DNA of 64,000 nucleotides from Gemmatimonas sp. (GTDB taxonomy: Bacteria > Gemmatimonadota > Gemmatimonadetes > Gemmatimonadales > Gemmatimonadaceae). The stretch lies in assembly GCA_011390805.1 (NCBI GenBank), contig JAABRT010000002.1, positions 471 to 64,470 on the forward strand, written 5' to 3'. Position numbers and translations under genes: made by a program. Under the pieces are notes generated by a model. The model was not told where the DNA came from. It saw only the letters and a list, made by a program, of their open reading frames with translations, and ran no database searches. Below are positions 1 to 9,054 of this stretch, piece by piece. Position 1 is the first letter of the stretch; every line of letters starts with the position of its first letter.

Positions 1-2
1 GC

Positions 3-1754
3 TTTGAAAATCCCGGCACCGGCGACCTGCGCTTTTCCGCCATCTCCGCCGACACGGGCACGCACATACTCGAGCTGATTGCACCGTCAGGGAAACCGGC
101 GGCGTACATGCTTTCGCTCTTGCGACAGGAGCCGCTCGCGCGTGACCCGGCGCGGCGCGCCGACCAGCTGCTGGCGCGCTACGACGCACCGGGCATGCCG
201 GGCGGCGAAGTCCGTGTCTGGCGCAACGGTCGCGTGTTGTACACAAAGGGATTCGGCATGGCAGACCTGCGGCACGGGATCCCGTATCGCACCAATACGC
301 CTACAAACATCGGTTCAACGTCAAAACAGTTCACGGCGTTCGCGGTGTTACTGCAGGCCGAACGCGGTGCGCTGTCGCTCGATGACGACATCAGAAAGCA
401 CATTCCAGAGCTGCCGGAGCTGGGCGACACCGTGCGCGTGCGGCACCTCATCACGCACCAGTCAGGGCTGCGCGAGTTTCTCAATCTGCTCGCGATGACA
501 GATCGACAGGTCAGCACCGATTGGATCAACCGCGAGGAGCTTATTCAAATCGTGCAGCGTCAGCCCAGGCTGCAGAATGCGCCGGGAGCCGAGTTCAACT
601 ACAACAACACGGCCTTCGGATTGGCGGCGCTCATTGTGGAGCGCACGTCGGGCAAGTCGTTTCCGGATTACCTGCGCGACGAGCTGTTCAAACCGTTGGG
701 CATGACCCGCTCCATGGCGCGTGCAGACCGGGCCACGATTGTGCCCAACGCGGCGATGGGGTATGCCGCACGCCCCGCCGGTTTTGCTGAGATGGGCGAT
801 CTGGGCGGCGCGCTTGGAGCCGGCGGGATTTATACCACGGTGGAGGATCTGCAGCGCTGGGGGGAAAACATGCTGGCTGCAAAACCCCGCGTCGGGTCAC
901 GCGCAATCTTCGACACGATGATGACCAACGGCCAGCTCACCGACGGCCGGAAATCGGATTACGGGATGGGCGTGTTTGTGGACGAACAGCGCGGTGTTCG
1001 TCGTGTGCAACATGGCGGCTCGGATGTGGCGCACCGTTCAATGCTGGCGCTGTATCCCACGTTGAATGCCGGCGTGTCGGTACAGAGCAACAACGCCGGT
1101 TTCGCCTCGAGCGTGGCCTTTGAAATCGCGTCGGCATTTTTTGACGCGGAAATGCAATCGCCGTCCACAATAGCGCCCGTGGCATACGATCCTTCACGGA
1201 TGACGGCTGCGCGCTTTGACGCGTTCGTGGGGCGCTATGCCCTTGATGCCGCACCGGCGTTTGTGATTCGCGTATTTCGCGAAGGGACATCATTCTTTGC
1301 GCAGGCCACCGGTCAGGAGCGCATTGGTATCGTGCCAACGTCCGATTCGAGCTTCTCGCTCACCGGTGTTGAGGCGGCCCTTCGTTTCCGACGTGACGCG
1401 GCAGGCGAGGTTAGCGGACTGACGCTCGTACAGGGCGGCGAGCAGCGGGCAACGCGGCTCACTGATGCACCAGCCTTTGCTCCTACCGGTGCAAAGCTGG
1501 CCGAGTTTGCGGGACGCTTTTTCAGCGAAGAGCTCGAGTCGTTTATCACGATCGTGCAGCGGGGCGATACGCTTTTGCTCACGCAGCGGCGACATGAAGA
1601 TGCGCCGCTCAAGGCGTCGAATAAGTCAGACACGTTTGACGGGCGCGGTCTCACGCTGTCCTTCGAACGGGATCGCAACGGTGCGATCATCGGCTTTTAT
1701 GTTGCCAACGGACGCACGCGTGATGTGCGGTTTGGCAGAGTGAGGCCGTGGTGA
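3..1754 (+). CDS. Serine hydrolase, beta-lactamase class C / S12 family, 5' end outside window
   Basis: The frame is open from the first complete codon of the window, so the gene starts upstream; the ATG at 108 is internal. About 35 codons before it read as a folded segment running straight into the hydrolase domain. The hydrolase has the SxxK nucleophile motif in NIGSTSKQFTAFA, a Tyr-x-Asn motif in FNYNNTAFG and an HGG motif in VQHGGSDVAHRS, which takes the place of KTG. These are the three active-site elements of penicillin-binding-protein-like esterases and D-amino peptidases. Two C-terminal beta-barrel-like segments follow, starting FVGRYALD and FAGRFFSEE, as in DUF3471-type tails. It is probably exported, but the signal peptide is off-window. 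Substrate cannot be told from sequence. Its stop overlaps the next gene. Confidence 0.85.
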   Translation, partial: FENPGTGDLRFSAISADTGTHILELIAPSGKPAAYMLSLLRQEPLARDPARRADQLLARYDAPGMPGGEVRVWRNGRVLYTKGFGMADLRHGIPYRTNTPTNIGSTSKQFTAFAVLLQAERGALSLDDDIRKHIPELPELGDTVRVRHLITHQSGLREFLNLLAMTDRQVSTDWINREELIQIVQRQPRLQNAPGAEFNYNNTAFGLAALIVERTSGKSFPDYLRDELFKPLGMTRSMARADRATIVPNAAMGYAARPAGFAEMGDLGGALGAGGIYTTVEDLQRWGENMLAAKPRVGSRAIFDTMMTNGQLTDGRKSDYGMGVFVDEQRGVRRVQHGGSDVAHRSMLALYPTLNAGVSVQSNNAGFASSVAFEIASAFFDAEMQSPSTIAPVAYDPSRMTAARFDAFVGRYALDAAPAFVIRVFREGTSFFAQATGQERIGIVPTSDSSFSLTGVEAALRFRRDAAGEVSGLTLVQGGEQRATRLTDAPAFAPTGAKLAEFAGRFFSEELESFITIVQRGDTLLLTQRRHEDAPLKASNKSDTFDGRGLTLSFERDRNGAIIGFYVANGRTRDVRFGRVRPW

Positions 1755-2401
1755 TTCCGCTCGAGTTTTCCCGCCGTTCGCCGGCCGAATCGCTGGCTAC
1801 CGGGCAGGCGTTCTACGCCTCCATGCAGCGCCGTCGCACCACTCGGCATTTCTCCACCGATGCCGTGCCACGTGCGCTCATCGAGCTCGCGATCCGCACG
1901 GCGGGCACTGCGCCCAGCGGGGCGCATCAGCAGCCGTGGACGTTTGTGGCCGTCTCCGACGCCGGCACCAAACAGCGCCTGCGCACCGCCGCTGAACAGG
2001 AGGAGCGTGCCTTTTACAACGGCAAGGCTCCGGAGGAGTGGCTGTCGGCACTCGCGCAGCTTGGCACCGATGAACACAAAACACACCTCACCGATGCGCC
2101 GTGGGTGGTGGTGCTGTTCCGTCAGGTGTATGGCCTGCACGCCGACGGCAGCAAGCGCACGCACTACTACACTCAGGAATCGTGCGGTATTGCAGCGGGA
2201 CTGTTCATTGCGGCGGTACACCAGATGGGTTTGGTCACACTCACGCACACGCCAAGCCCCATGGGATTTCTATCGGAACTGCTTGAGCGTCCGGCTAATG
2301 AAAAAGCCATGCTGGTAATGCCGGTTGGTTATCCGGCGGCTGATGCTCGCGTGCCGGATATCGCACGCAAGTCGCTGACTGACATCGCCGTCTGGCGATG
2401 A
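1748..2401 (+). CDS. Nitroreductase-family flavoprotein, iodotyrosine deiodinase-like
   Basis: 217 residues with a GTG start at 1748, overlapping the hydrolase stop by 7 nt; a second GTG at 1751 is an alternative. The FMN-site signature is clear: an RRRTTRHF segment near residue 30 and APSGAHQQPW near 55-64. The lid region holds Glu86, Tyr90 and Lys111. This spacing (E-x3-Y-x20-K) is the same as the substrate-clamping triad of iodotyrosine deiodinases (Glu157, Tyr161, Lys182 in the human enzyme), which grips the zwitterion of a halotyrosine over the flavin. Established knowledge: bacterial members reductively dehalogenate halotyrosines. I infer the same activity here; a generic nitroreductase is the fallback. 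It converges on the histidine kinase gene with only 16 nt between stops. Confidence 0.85.
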   Translation: MVIPLEFSRRSPAESLATGQAFYASMQRRRTTRHFSTDAVPRALIELAIRTAGTAPSGAHQQPWTFVAVSDAGTKQRLRTAAEQEERAFYNGKAPEEWLSALAQLGTDEHKTHLTDAPWVVVLFRQVYGLHADGSKRTHYYTQESCGIAAGLFIAAVHQMGLVTLTHTPSPMGFLSELLERPANEKAMLVMPVGYPAADARVPDIARKSLTDIAVWR

Positions 2402-2417
2402 GGCGTGCAAACGATGC

Positions 2418-4568
2418 TTACTTCGCCAGCAACTGATCCACGGCTGTCACCAGATCACGCATGTTGAATGGCTTGGCCAGCATGGGCGTGCCTGAGTCCA
2501 CATCGCGCACGAGTTGCTCGCTGGTGGAGAAGCCGGTGATGTAGAGCACGGGGAGGTCACCGTTCTGCTCACGCAGTGACCGCACAAACACAGGCCCTGA
2601 TTCCGCCGGCAGCACCACATCGCTGATCACGCCGTCAATGCGACCAGCGTGTTCGTCGTACAGTCGTCTTGCTTCGGCTGCATCTCCGGCCTCAAGCACC
2701 GTGTACTTCGCTTCACGTAAGGCCCGTGCTGCAACCCGCCGGAGCGGCGCGTTGTCCTCAACCAGCAGCAGTACGCCGCCGGCAGTCGGTGGCCTCGAGC
2801 CAACAGCCGAAATCGCGGGCGATGCGACTGAAGACGAACACGCGGGCAGAAAGATGAAAAAGGTCGTCCCGGCACCGAGCGTACTTTCGACTGTCACAGC
2901 GCCCCGCATTTGCGCTGCCAGCGACTGCACCATGGCCAGTCCGAGTCCCGTACCCTGACCTACCTCCTTGGTGGTGAAAAACGGCTCGAAGATGTGCGGC
3001 AGGACATCGGCTGGAATCCCGCTGCCGCTGTCTGCTACAGAGATCACCACCCAAGGTCCTTCGAACTCACCATCGGTGACCCGGTTTGGCCCCGAGTTGC
3101 TCCCGGTGACCTCGAGGCGCAACGAGCCGCCTGAGGGCATGGCATCACGCGCATTCAAAGCCAGGTTGAGCAGCATCTGTTCAACGGCACCAGCGTCAGC
3201 CACGGCGGTGAGCGTTGGACTTTGCAGCTCCAGTGACACTGCGATGTGTTCGCCCAGCACACGCTGCAACAGTCCGGTGGTCCGGTTCAACACGTCGGCG
3301 ATTGCAACATCCGTTACGTGAATCCGTTGCTGGCGGCTCAACGCGAGCAGTTGTCGGGTGAGCGCGCGGGCACGCCCCGCGGCATCGTGTACTTCCACCA
3401 CGTCCAGTCGGAGCGCTTCCGGCAGTTGCCGGTCGGCGAGCATGATCTCCGTGATGCCGCCAATCACCGTGAGCAGGTTGTTGAAGTCATGCGCAACGCC
3501 ACCGGCCAGCCGGCCCACGGCCTCCATCTTCTGCGCCTGAATCAGCTGGGACTCGAGGGCGCGACGTTCAGTGACGTCTTCCACAATGCCGATCGTAGAA
3601 TCCACCTCGCCCTGCTCGGTGCGGAAGTACCGGGCGCGCAGGATGATTTCGCGAACGGCGTCATCACCACCACGCAGAATGCGAAAGGCGAACTCCGCTA
3701 CCTCGATGCTGCTGGCTCTGCTGGCCGTGCGATCCATTACCAGCTGATCGCGGTCCTGTGGATGTACGAAGTCGAACCAGCCGTTGCCTTTCAGCTGCGT
3801 AGCGGTGGCTCCGAATATTCGCTCCATCGTGGCGTTGACGAACGCCACCCGTCCATCCCGAGCATGCTGGAACACGCCCACAGGCAACTGCTCGGTGAGC
3901 ACACGAAACCGGCGCTCGCTTTCAATGAGCGCCCGCTGAGCGCTCGCCGTCTCGCGGTCGGCCGCACTCCATCGCACCCAGAGCAAGCCAAACAGCGCTC
4001 CCAGACCGAGAATGGTGGCCGCCAGGATGGTGAGCGCGAGTCGGTGTCGCTCGTCATCACGCTGCTGGGCCGCACTGCTGCTCTGGGCCACCAGCAGGTC
4101 GATGGTGTCGGCGAGGAACGCGAGGTCGGTGTACGCCGAGCGGAGTTGCACCGCGGTACGGGCCCCCCGGGGCAGACGCAGCAACGAGTCGAAGCGGGCC
4201 ACTTCGTTGGCCCACCGACCGACGGCATCGCGCAGTGGCGAGTCGGGCAACGGCACCACGGTGGGCACATTGCGGGATCCCTCGCGCCCTTGCTGCCAGT
4301 CGGTGAGCAGCAGTCGTGCACGCAGAATGGCGCCCCTCACCTGACTGGTGTCCACAGACGCGTCACCGCCATCCACGCGCGAACGCAACAGGAACGCTGA
4401 GGACACCTGATTGCGCACACCATTTGCCAGCCGGACGGCCGACGCGGCACGATCCAGCTCCTGGCGTGTCTGCTGGTGACGCCACTGCAGGGCGGCGGCC
4501 GCGGCGATGGCGGCCACCAGCATGCCGGCAACGATGGGCCACGCGATGCGGCGAAGAATGAGGCTCAT
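2418..4568 (-). CDS. Hybrid sensor histidine kinase with PAS domain and C-terminal receiver
   Basis: 716 residues. Two membrane segments (about 8-28 and 177-198) bracket a periplasmic helical sensor region. A PAS domain follows (about 215-335, with FVNATMERIFG and a PAC segment ending GIVEDVTERRALE). The dimerisation/phosphoacceptor motif is GGVAHDFNNLL with His360. The ATPase domain shows the N box LNLALNARDAM near 470 and G boxes VADSGSGIP and GQGTGLGLAMV. A receiver domain (about 598-716) has Asp650 in VISDVVLP and Lys699 in LAKPF. The enzyme should autophosphorylate His360 and pass phosphate to its own receiver. No separate output regulator lies nearby. The start overlaps the stop of the upstream binding-protein gene by 4 nt, so the two are co-translated and probably form one sensing unit. 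Confidence 0.93.
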   Translation of the reverse strand: MSLILRRIAWPIVAGMLVAAIAAAAALQWRHQQTRQELDRAASAVRLANGVRNQVSSAFLLRSRVDGGDASVDTSQVRGAILRARLLLTDWQQGREGSRNVPTVVPLPDSPLRDAVGRWANEVARFDSLLRLPRGARTAVQLRSAYTDLAFLADTIDLLVAQSSSAAQQRDDERHRLALTILAATILGLGALFGLLWVRWSAADRETASAQRALIESERRFRVLTEQLPVGVFQHARDGRVAFVNATMERIFGATATQLKGNGWFDFVHPQDRDQLVMDRTASRASSIEVAEFAFRILRGGDDAVREIILRARYFRTEQGEVDSTIGIVEDVTERRALESQLIQAQKMEAVGRLAGGVAHDFNNLLTVIGGITEIMLADRQLPEALRLDVVEVHDAAGRARALTRQLLALSRQQRIHVTDVAIADVLNRTTGLLQRVLGEHIAVSLELQSPTLTAVADAGAVEQMLLNLALNARDAMPSGGSLRLEVTGSNSGPNRVTDGEFEGPWVVISVADSGSGIPADVLPHIFEPFFTTKEVGQGTGLGLAMVQSLAAQMRGAVTVESTLGAGTTFFIFLPACSSSVASPAISAVGSRPPTAGGVLLLVEDNAPLRRVAARALREAKYTVLEAGDAAEARRLYDEHAGRIDGVISDVVLPAESGPVFVRSLREQNGDLPVLYITGFSTSEQLVRDVDSGTPMLAKPFNMRDLVTAVDQLLAK

Positions 4569-5455
4569 CGCGATGGTGGTGGCTGACGCAGCGTGCCGGT
4601 TACGGTGGCTTCGGGGAGGTTCTCAATACCGAACTGCTGTTTCACGATCTGATGAGCAGGGGTGCCCAGCACCTCGTTGAGCGCACCGTTGAGCGCGTCG
4701 CGGAAGTCGGTATCGTCAAGTCGCACGGCGTAGGCCGGCCGACCCTGCGCCATTTCCTGCAATGCGGTGTCGTTTGGGAACGCCAACGGAACAACCGCCA
4801 GATCAGCGCTGTCAGCGCGAGTGCGTCGCAGGTGTGCGAGCGAAATCATGGACAACATGAAGGCGTCGGCGTTTTGCGACTGCACGGCCACACGTGCGGT
4901 GGTTGGGTCTGGCACGTTCAGCAGTTGATCAGGCGCAAGACCGGCGGCGAGGGCCAACTGTTCTTCTGCAGATCCGGCGATGATGGCGAGCCTTGCTTGC
5001 CGATCAGCGGCGAATGCCTCCAGCGACCCGCCCACCTCCACGTCCGCGCTCCGTACCAGCAGGGCCGTGGGATCGCGCAGTGTGGGCCGGGTGAACAACA
5101 CCGATCGCTCGCGCTCCGGCGTGATGTACATGCCGGCGGCGATCACATCGAACTCGCCGCGCTGCAGCTCAAGAATCAGCGAGCGAAACTCCGTGGCCAC
5201 CCACTCGATGCTGTCCACGCCGAGATTTTTCATCACCAGCCGGAGTACTTCCGGACTCTCGCCCGACACGTGACCAGTCGAATCAACAAGCGCAAACGGC
5301 ACTTCCACGGCGTAGCCCACCCGCACAATACCGGTGCGGCTCACCCGTTCCCATGTACTGCGTTCCTCGGGGGTTGCACAAGCAGAGCTCAGCACGCCGA
5401 GCGCGAGTGCGCCGAAGATCAGTGTGGTGCACGCCTGGCGCCGAGTGGTGCGCAT
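4565..5455 (-). CDS. Amino-acid-type periplasmic solute-binding lipoprotein (SBP family 3)
   Basis: 296 residues. The N-terminus has an arginine-rich n-region, a hydrophobic stretch and a lipobox LSSAC with Cys26, so it should be a lipoprotein. The mature part shows the family-3 pattern: IVRVGYAVEVPFA at the start of lobe 1, SPEVLRLVMKNLGVDSIEW, then FDVIAAGMYITPERER, the usual signature after the ligand loop. The end (LNEVLGTPAHQIVKQQFG) matches the terminal helix of these proteins. There is no ABC permease or ATPase beside it. Instead, its last codons overlap the start of the hybrid histidine kinase by 4 nt. I therefore infer a ligand-presenting role for the kinase rather than import. The ligand is likely an amino acid or a related small polar molecule, but this is not resolved. 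Confidence 0.87.
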   Translation of the reverse strand: MRTTRRQACTTLIFGALALGVLSSACATPEERSTWERVSRTGIVRVGYAVEVPFALVDSTGHVSGESPEVLRLVMKNLGVDSIEWVATEFRSLILELQRGEFDVIAAGMYITPERERSVLFTRPTLRDPTALLVRSADVEVGGSLEAFAADRQARLAIIAGSAEEQLALAAGLAPDQLLNVPDPTTARVAVQSQNADAFMLSMISLAHLRRTRADSADLAVVPLAFPNDTALQEMAQGRPAYAVRLDDTDFRDALNGALNEVLGTPAHQIVKQQFGIENLPEATVTGTLRQPPPSR

Positions 5456-5520
5456 GCCGGGTAAGCTGGAGGGGTTTTGGCTGGCTTCCCGGAGAATATA
5501 GCCACTCGGCGCCGCCCGGT

Positions 5521-7152
5521 TCAGCTCCCCACAATCCGCGATGGAATAGCTCGGGGAGTCATCACTTTGTAGACGGGCGCCAGCGGCGGCTGCGCGGATT
5601 CGGCGCCGGGGAATCCGGTCTCCCGATCCGGGGTGGACGGAGGAGGTGGCATGATCCGGGACATGGGGATCCAGGCATCCATGGTATTCCAGTAGAACAC
5701 GTTGTCGTTGGTCTCCGGCTCGAGCATATGGGCGGCCAGGCGGCCCATCATCTGCCCGGTGCGAATGACGTAGCTGCCCTTGGGGAAGGTCTCGGTGCGC
5801 TGCACGGTCTCGTCGGCCAGCTTGAGCTTCACCGCTGCCGCGTGGTTGTACGCGCGCTCAAAGCCAACGCCCTCGATGACATATGCTTCAACCTGGGCTT
5901 CCATCGGTTCCATGAGGCGCTCCACCATAACGCCGGCGCGCTGCAACATGGCGACGGCGTCTACCGCGTCGCGCGGAAGAATGTATGCGTAGGGACGCGG
6001 ACGGGTTTTAGTAGCCACCGGACGCGTCATCATGGAATCGTTGGTCACCTTCACCCGCTTGCGCTCACCGCCCTCCATGACGCCGATTTCGTAGGTGACG
6101 GAGTAGGGCTGCGGCTGGTACTCCATCTCCACCACCACGTCGCCCTTAGCCTGCTGACCCATCTCCACCGTCTCGCGACGGGCACGGTTTACGGTTTCCA
6201 TGAGCTTGGCCGGGTTGTCGCGGGCGTACTCCACCACCGCCTTGTAACCCAGCACGCCCGCCTGCACGCCTTCATTCATGGGCTGCCGCGGCGGCGATTC
6301 AAAGAGGATGCCCACCATGTTGGCGAAGCCGCCAAAGTTGCGGCCGATGCGGGCGTCATAACCACCGCCGTTCCAGCGCGTGCGGGTTCCGCTCGCGTAG
6401 TACCAGGTGTCCATGCCCACCGCCTCAAGGCGCCGGTCGATGGCTGGAAAAATCTCCTCGTCGCACAGCGCCGTAATACGCTGGTCGGGCTCGGCGTGCG
6501 ACGGGCACTGATAGGTGAGCTGGTATGGGAACTGTCCGCCGTTGTGTCCGTCCACAAACATGTGAGGCATCCAGCGGCCGATCACGTTCTGCGCGTAGGC
6601 TGCCATGGAGGGCTGCTCCCGCTTCACCCAGTCGCGATTCATATCAATGCCCCAGGCATTTCCACGCGTACCGTTTGGAGAGGCCTCGAAGCCATCGGGG
6701 TTGATCTGCGGCGCCACCACGATCACCACATGGTCCAGGTAGCCGTTGGCCTCCGTGCCCGGCGTCGCCATCTCCCGCATGAGAATGAGCAACGATTCGC
6801 GAAGCGTGCGTTCTCCGCCGTGTACGTTGGCGTTGAGCACCACCACCGGACGTCCCAGCGACCAGGCCTCCCACGGCTCGCTCACCGCCGGGCGGGAGAA
6901 GACCATGTACGGCAGTTCGCGTCCCTCGTAGCTCTCCCCGTAGATGCCCATGCGCACTTCGGGGCTCATTCCCTGCAGCGTGCGCAGGTGCTCCATCATG
7001 GAAGCGTAGGGCGTGTATTCGGTGAAGCCTGAGCGCTCCGCGTGGGTCTGGGGCTCCTGGGCCGCGCCGGAGGAGATGGGTAGCACAAGCGCTGCGGCAA
7101 GCGCCAGCAGGCGGCCTGTGGAGGTAGAGGGCAGGCGGAAGTTCGACGTCAT
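5521..7152 (-). CDS. Secreted M14-family zinc carboxypeptidase
   Basis: The frame is open to 7572, but the ATG at 7152 is chosen because it gives a normal signal peptide (basic start, LLALAAALVLPIS, cleavage near GAAQ) and an AGGA sequence lies about 10 nt upstream; the earlier 140 codons have no protein-like character. The mature enzyme has the M14 zinc ligands HGGE (His111, Glu114) and a later His in VDGHNGGQFPY (His203). The substrate-binding segment GIDMNRDWVK is present, as is NPDGFE, which is usual before it. It should cleave C-terminal residues or amide-linked groups outside the cell. The C-terminal ~250 residues have no clear match to me; they may be a beta-rich accessory domain. It is transcribed away from the glycosyltransferase gene. 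Confidence 0.88.
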   Translation of the reverse strand: MTSNFRLPSTSTGRLLALAAALVLPISSGAAQEPQTHAERSGFTEYTPYASMMEHLRTLQGMSPEVRMGIYGESYEGRELPYMVFSRPAVSEPWEAWSLGRPVVVLNANVHGGERTLRESLLILMREMATPGTEANGYLDHVVIVVAPQINPDGFEASPNGTRGNAWGIDMNRDWVKREQPSMAAYAQNVIGRWMPHMFVDGHNGGQFPYQLTYQCPSHAEPDQRITALCDEEIFPAIDRRLEAVGMDTWYYASGTRTRWNGGGYDARIGRNFGGFANMVGILFESPPRQPMNEGVQAGVLGYKAVVEYARDNPAKLMETVNRARRETVEMGQQAKGDVVVEMEYQPQPYSVTYEIGVMEGGERKRVKVTNDSMMTRPVATKTRPRPYAYILPRDAVDAVAMLQRAGVMVERLMEPMEAQVEAYVIEGVGFERAYNHAAAVKLKLADETVQRTETFPKGSYVIRTGQMMGRLAAHMLEPETNDNVFYWNTMDAWIPMSRIMPPPPSTPDRETGFPGAESAQPPLAPVYKVMTPRAIPSRIVGS

Positions 7153-7485
7153 GCAGGTGTCCTGATCGGGATGGTGCGCACACGCGCTGAGGCGGGCCGC
7201 AGTGGAACGGGGAGGATGGCTGGAAGAATAGGAGTGGGGGGAGGGGAGGGCAATCTGCGCGCCGATCGCCAGATAGAGCGGACTTGCTCCCGGAAATGCG
7301 ACTACGGCATCGCGCAACGAAAGTTCGCGCTTGACCGGGGTGGCCGGAACCAGACGCTCGATGGCCGATCCGCCAATGGCGGGGAAGGGCTCCCACTGCG
7401 AGACTGCACGAATGCAACTGCGACCTGCAATTTTTCGTCTGACGCTGTGCGCAGCTAACGCCCTGACCAGCGCCGCGCCGCGCTC
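7153..7485. other. Divergent intergenic region, likely promoters for the M14 peptidase and glycosyltransferase
   Basis: 333 bases separate two divergently read genes, so promoters for both should lie here. I see no convincing gene: the reading frames that cross it are extensions of the peptidase frame, with no homology-like pattern. It has a purine-rich run near 7222-7250. I could not place -10/-35 elements with confidence. Confidence 0.4.
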
Positions 7486-8775
7486 GTGAGGCTTATCGTC
7501 TTCACCATCGGCACCACAGGCGACGTGCTGCCGCACATCGCGTTGGGCGCGGCCGCGCACCGCGCAGGCCATGCCGTTACGGTGTGTACAAGCACGCGCT
7601 ACGAGGCGCCGGTGAGGGCACGCGGGCTCGAGTTCGCACCGCTCTCCGACGATCTGGTGGCACTTGTGGAGACGCCTCAGGGGCGCCGCGCAATCGACGC
7701 TGCCGGCGGTGCGACGCGCGGCGTGCGGGACCTCGTGGGTCTTGTGAAGCAGTCACTCCGCATTCAGCGTGAGCTGTTCCGCGACGGCTGGGCTGCCGCC
7801 GAACATACCTCGCCCGATCTGCTCGTCTACCATCCCAAGATGGCAATCGCCCAGCACTACGCAGAGCGGCTGTCGGTTCCCGCCGTGATGGCGCCGCTGT
7901 TTCCCATGTTCCGGACAACGGGTGCGTATCCGATGCCCGGCTTCCCGGCCCTTGCACTCGGCGGCCCCCTCACGCGCGCCTACAACCGCGCCACGCATCG
8001 CTTGCTGCGCACCGTGGTGAGTCAGTCCAGCCGCATGCTCTTCGCGAAGTGGCGCCAGGCGCACGGTCTCCCACGGCAGCCACTGCGCGCGAGCGTGGTG
8101 CACGATCACGCGGGTGCACCGGTCCCCATTCTGAACGGCTGGAGCCGCCACGTGGTCCCCGAGCCGGAAGATGTGTCGGCCGACCGATCGTTCACAGGTG
8201 GTTACTGGTTCCCCTCGCGCGACGACGCGTGGGAGCCCCCTGACTCGCTGGTGGATTTTCTTGGTCAGGGACCGCCGCCGGTTTACGTCGGCTTCGGCAG
8301 CATGGCGCCGCGTGATCCCAAGCGTACCACGCGCATGGTGCTCGACGCCGTGGAGCGTGCCGGTTGCCGTGCCGTGCTCGCACGCGGCTGGGGTGGTCTC
8401 GAGACGCACGACCTGCCGCCTTTCGTGCACGGGCTTGGACAGGTGCCTCACGAATGGCTGTTTGCGCGCGTCGCCGCGGTTGTTCATCACGGTGGCGCGG
8501 GCACTACCGCGGCCGGGCTGCGCGCCGGCGCACCGACGCTGATATGTCCTTTTTTCGGTGACCAGCCCTTCTGGGGGCGTCGCGTGCAGCGGCTCGGCGT
8601 TGGGCCCGCTCCGCTGGCTCAGCGAACGCTGAGCGCGACCACGCTGGCTGCGGCGATCGGGGAACTCACGAGCCTTGTGGACTACCGCCAACGTGCGGAG
8701 GCGCTCGGTGCAAAGCTGCGCGAGGAGGACGGTGCGTCTGCGGCCGTTTGTTTTCTGGAGGAGACGGTTGCGTGA
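7486..8775 (+). CDS. GT1/MGT-type glycosyltransferase (sterol/antibiotic glucosyltransferase-like)
   Basis: 429 residues from a GTG start. The N-terminus, RLIVFTIGTTGDVLPHIALG, is the first strand and glycine loop typical of GT-B fold glycosyltransferases, followed by HAVTVCTSTRYEAPVRARGL. The C-terminal donor-binding half is clear: VYVGFGSM, then VPHEWLFARVAAVVHHGGAGTTAAGLRAG and PFFGDQPFWGRRV, the UDP-sugar signature of the UGT superfamily. It is therefore expected to transfer a nucleotide-activated sugar onto a lipid or small aglycone. No biosynthetic cluster surrounds it, so the acceptor is unknown. It stands alone and runs convergently into a truncated lipoprotein gene. Confidence 0.9.
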   Translation: MRLIVFTIGTTGDVLPHIALGAAAHRAGHAVTVCTSTRYEAPVRARGLEFAPLSDDLVALVETPQGRRAIDAAGGATRGVRDLVGLVKQSLRIQRELFRDGWAAAEHTSPDLLVYHPKMAIAQHYAERLSVPAVMAPLFPMFRTTGAYPMPGFPALALGGPLTRAYNRATHRLLRTVVSQSSRMLFAKWRQAHGLPRQPLRASVVHDHAGAPVPILNGWSRHVVPEPEDVSADRSFTGGYWFPSRDDAWEPPDSLVDFLGQGPPPVYVGFGSMAPRDPKRTTRMVLDAVERAGCRAVLARGWGGLETHDLPPFVHGLGQVPHEWLFARVAAVVHHGGAGTTAAGLRAGAPTLICPFFGDQPFWGRRVQRLGVGPAPLAQRTLSATTLAAAIGELTSLVDYRQRAEALGAKLREEDGASAAVCFLEETVA

Positions 8776-8930
8776 GGTCCGTCAGGCCGTGATCTGTACG
8801 TGACGACCTCGCTCCCGTCCGACAGCACCTCGCGCGCTGCATTCTCCGCGTCGGCGTCACTACAGCCGGTTGTGAGCGCGCAGACGAGCATGCAGGTGAT
8901 GAGACGCGGGTTGAGGTGCGTTGATATCAT
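8776..8930 (-). pseudogene. N-terminal remnant of a lipoprotein, possibly a 6-bladed beta-propeller type
   Basis: An ATG at 8930 opens a frame encoding a convincing lipoprotein signal: basic start, LITCMLVCALTTGC with a lipobox cysteine, then an acidic linker and LSDGSEVVTYRSRPDG. This last part resembles the opening strand of secreted 6-bladed propeller proteins common in Gemmatimonadota. The frame then runs into the 3' end of the convergent glycosyltransferase gene with no sensible continuation (it ends at 8682). I read it as the surviving 5' end of a gene cut off at the glycosyltransferase border. The propeller assignment is weak; the signal peptide is solid. Confidence 0.45.
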
Positions 8931-9054
8931 ATTTGTCCGCTGTGCCTCACGTTACGCTCGCGCACGCAGAGTGGTGAGCAGCTGTTCGCGCAACCGTTGT
9001 AAGGGCGTGAACAGCGGCTGGCAACGAAGCTGTTCAAGCAGGTTTTGCTGCCGG

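Noticed and set aside
2402-2417. Rho-independent terminator between the nitroreductase and kinase genes
   Set aside because: The 16-nt gap has no GC stem with T run; the same holds for the other convergent gaps I checked (14261-14293, 38742-38752).
3246-4400. Plus-strand ORF of 384 codons opposite the histidine kinase
   Set aside because: The opposite strand has full PAS, kinase and receiver motifs; the plus frame has none.
5353-7032. Long plus-strand ORF opposite the M14 peptidase
   Set aside because: It is the antisense shadow of a clear signal-peptide-bearing peptidase; its product is rich in His, Arg and Gly with no domain pattern.
7153-7572. 140-codon N-terminal extension of the M14 peptidase
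   Set aside because: It would precede a perfect signal peptide and overlaps the divergent glycosyltransferase start.
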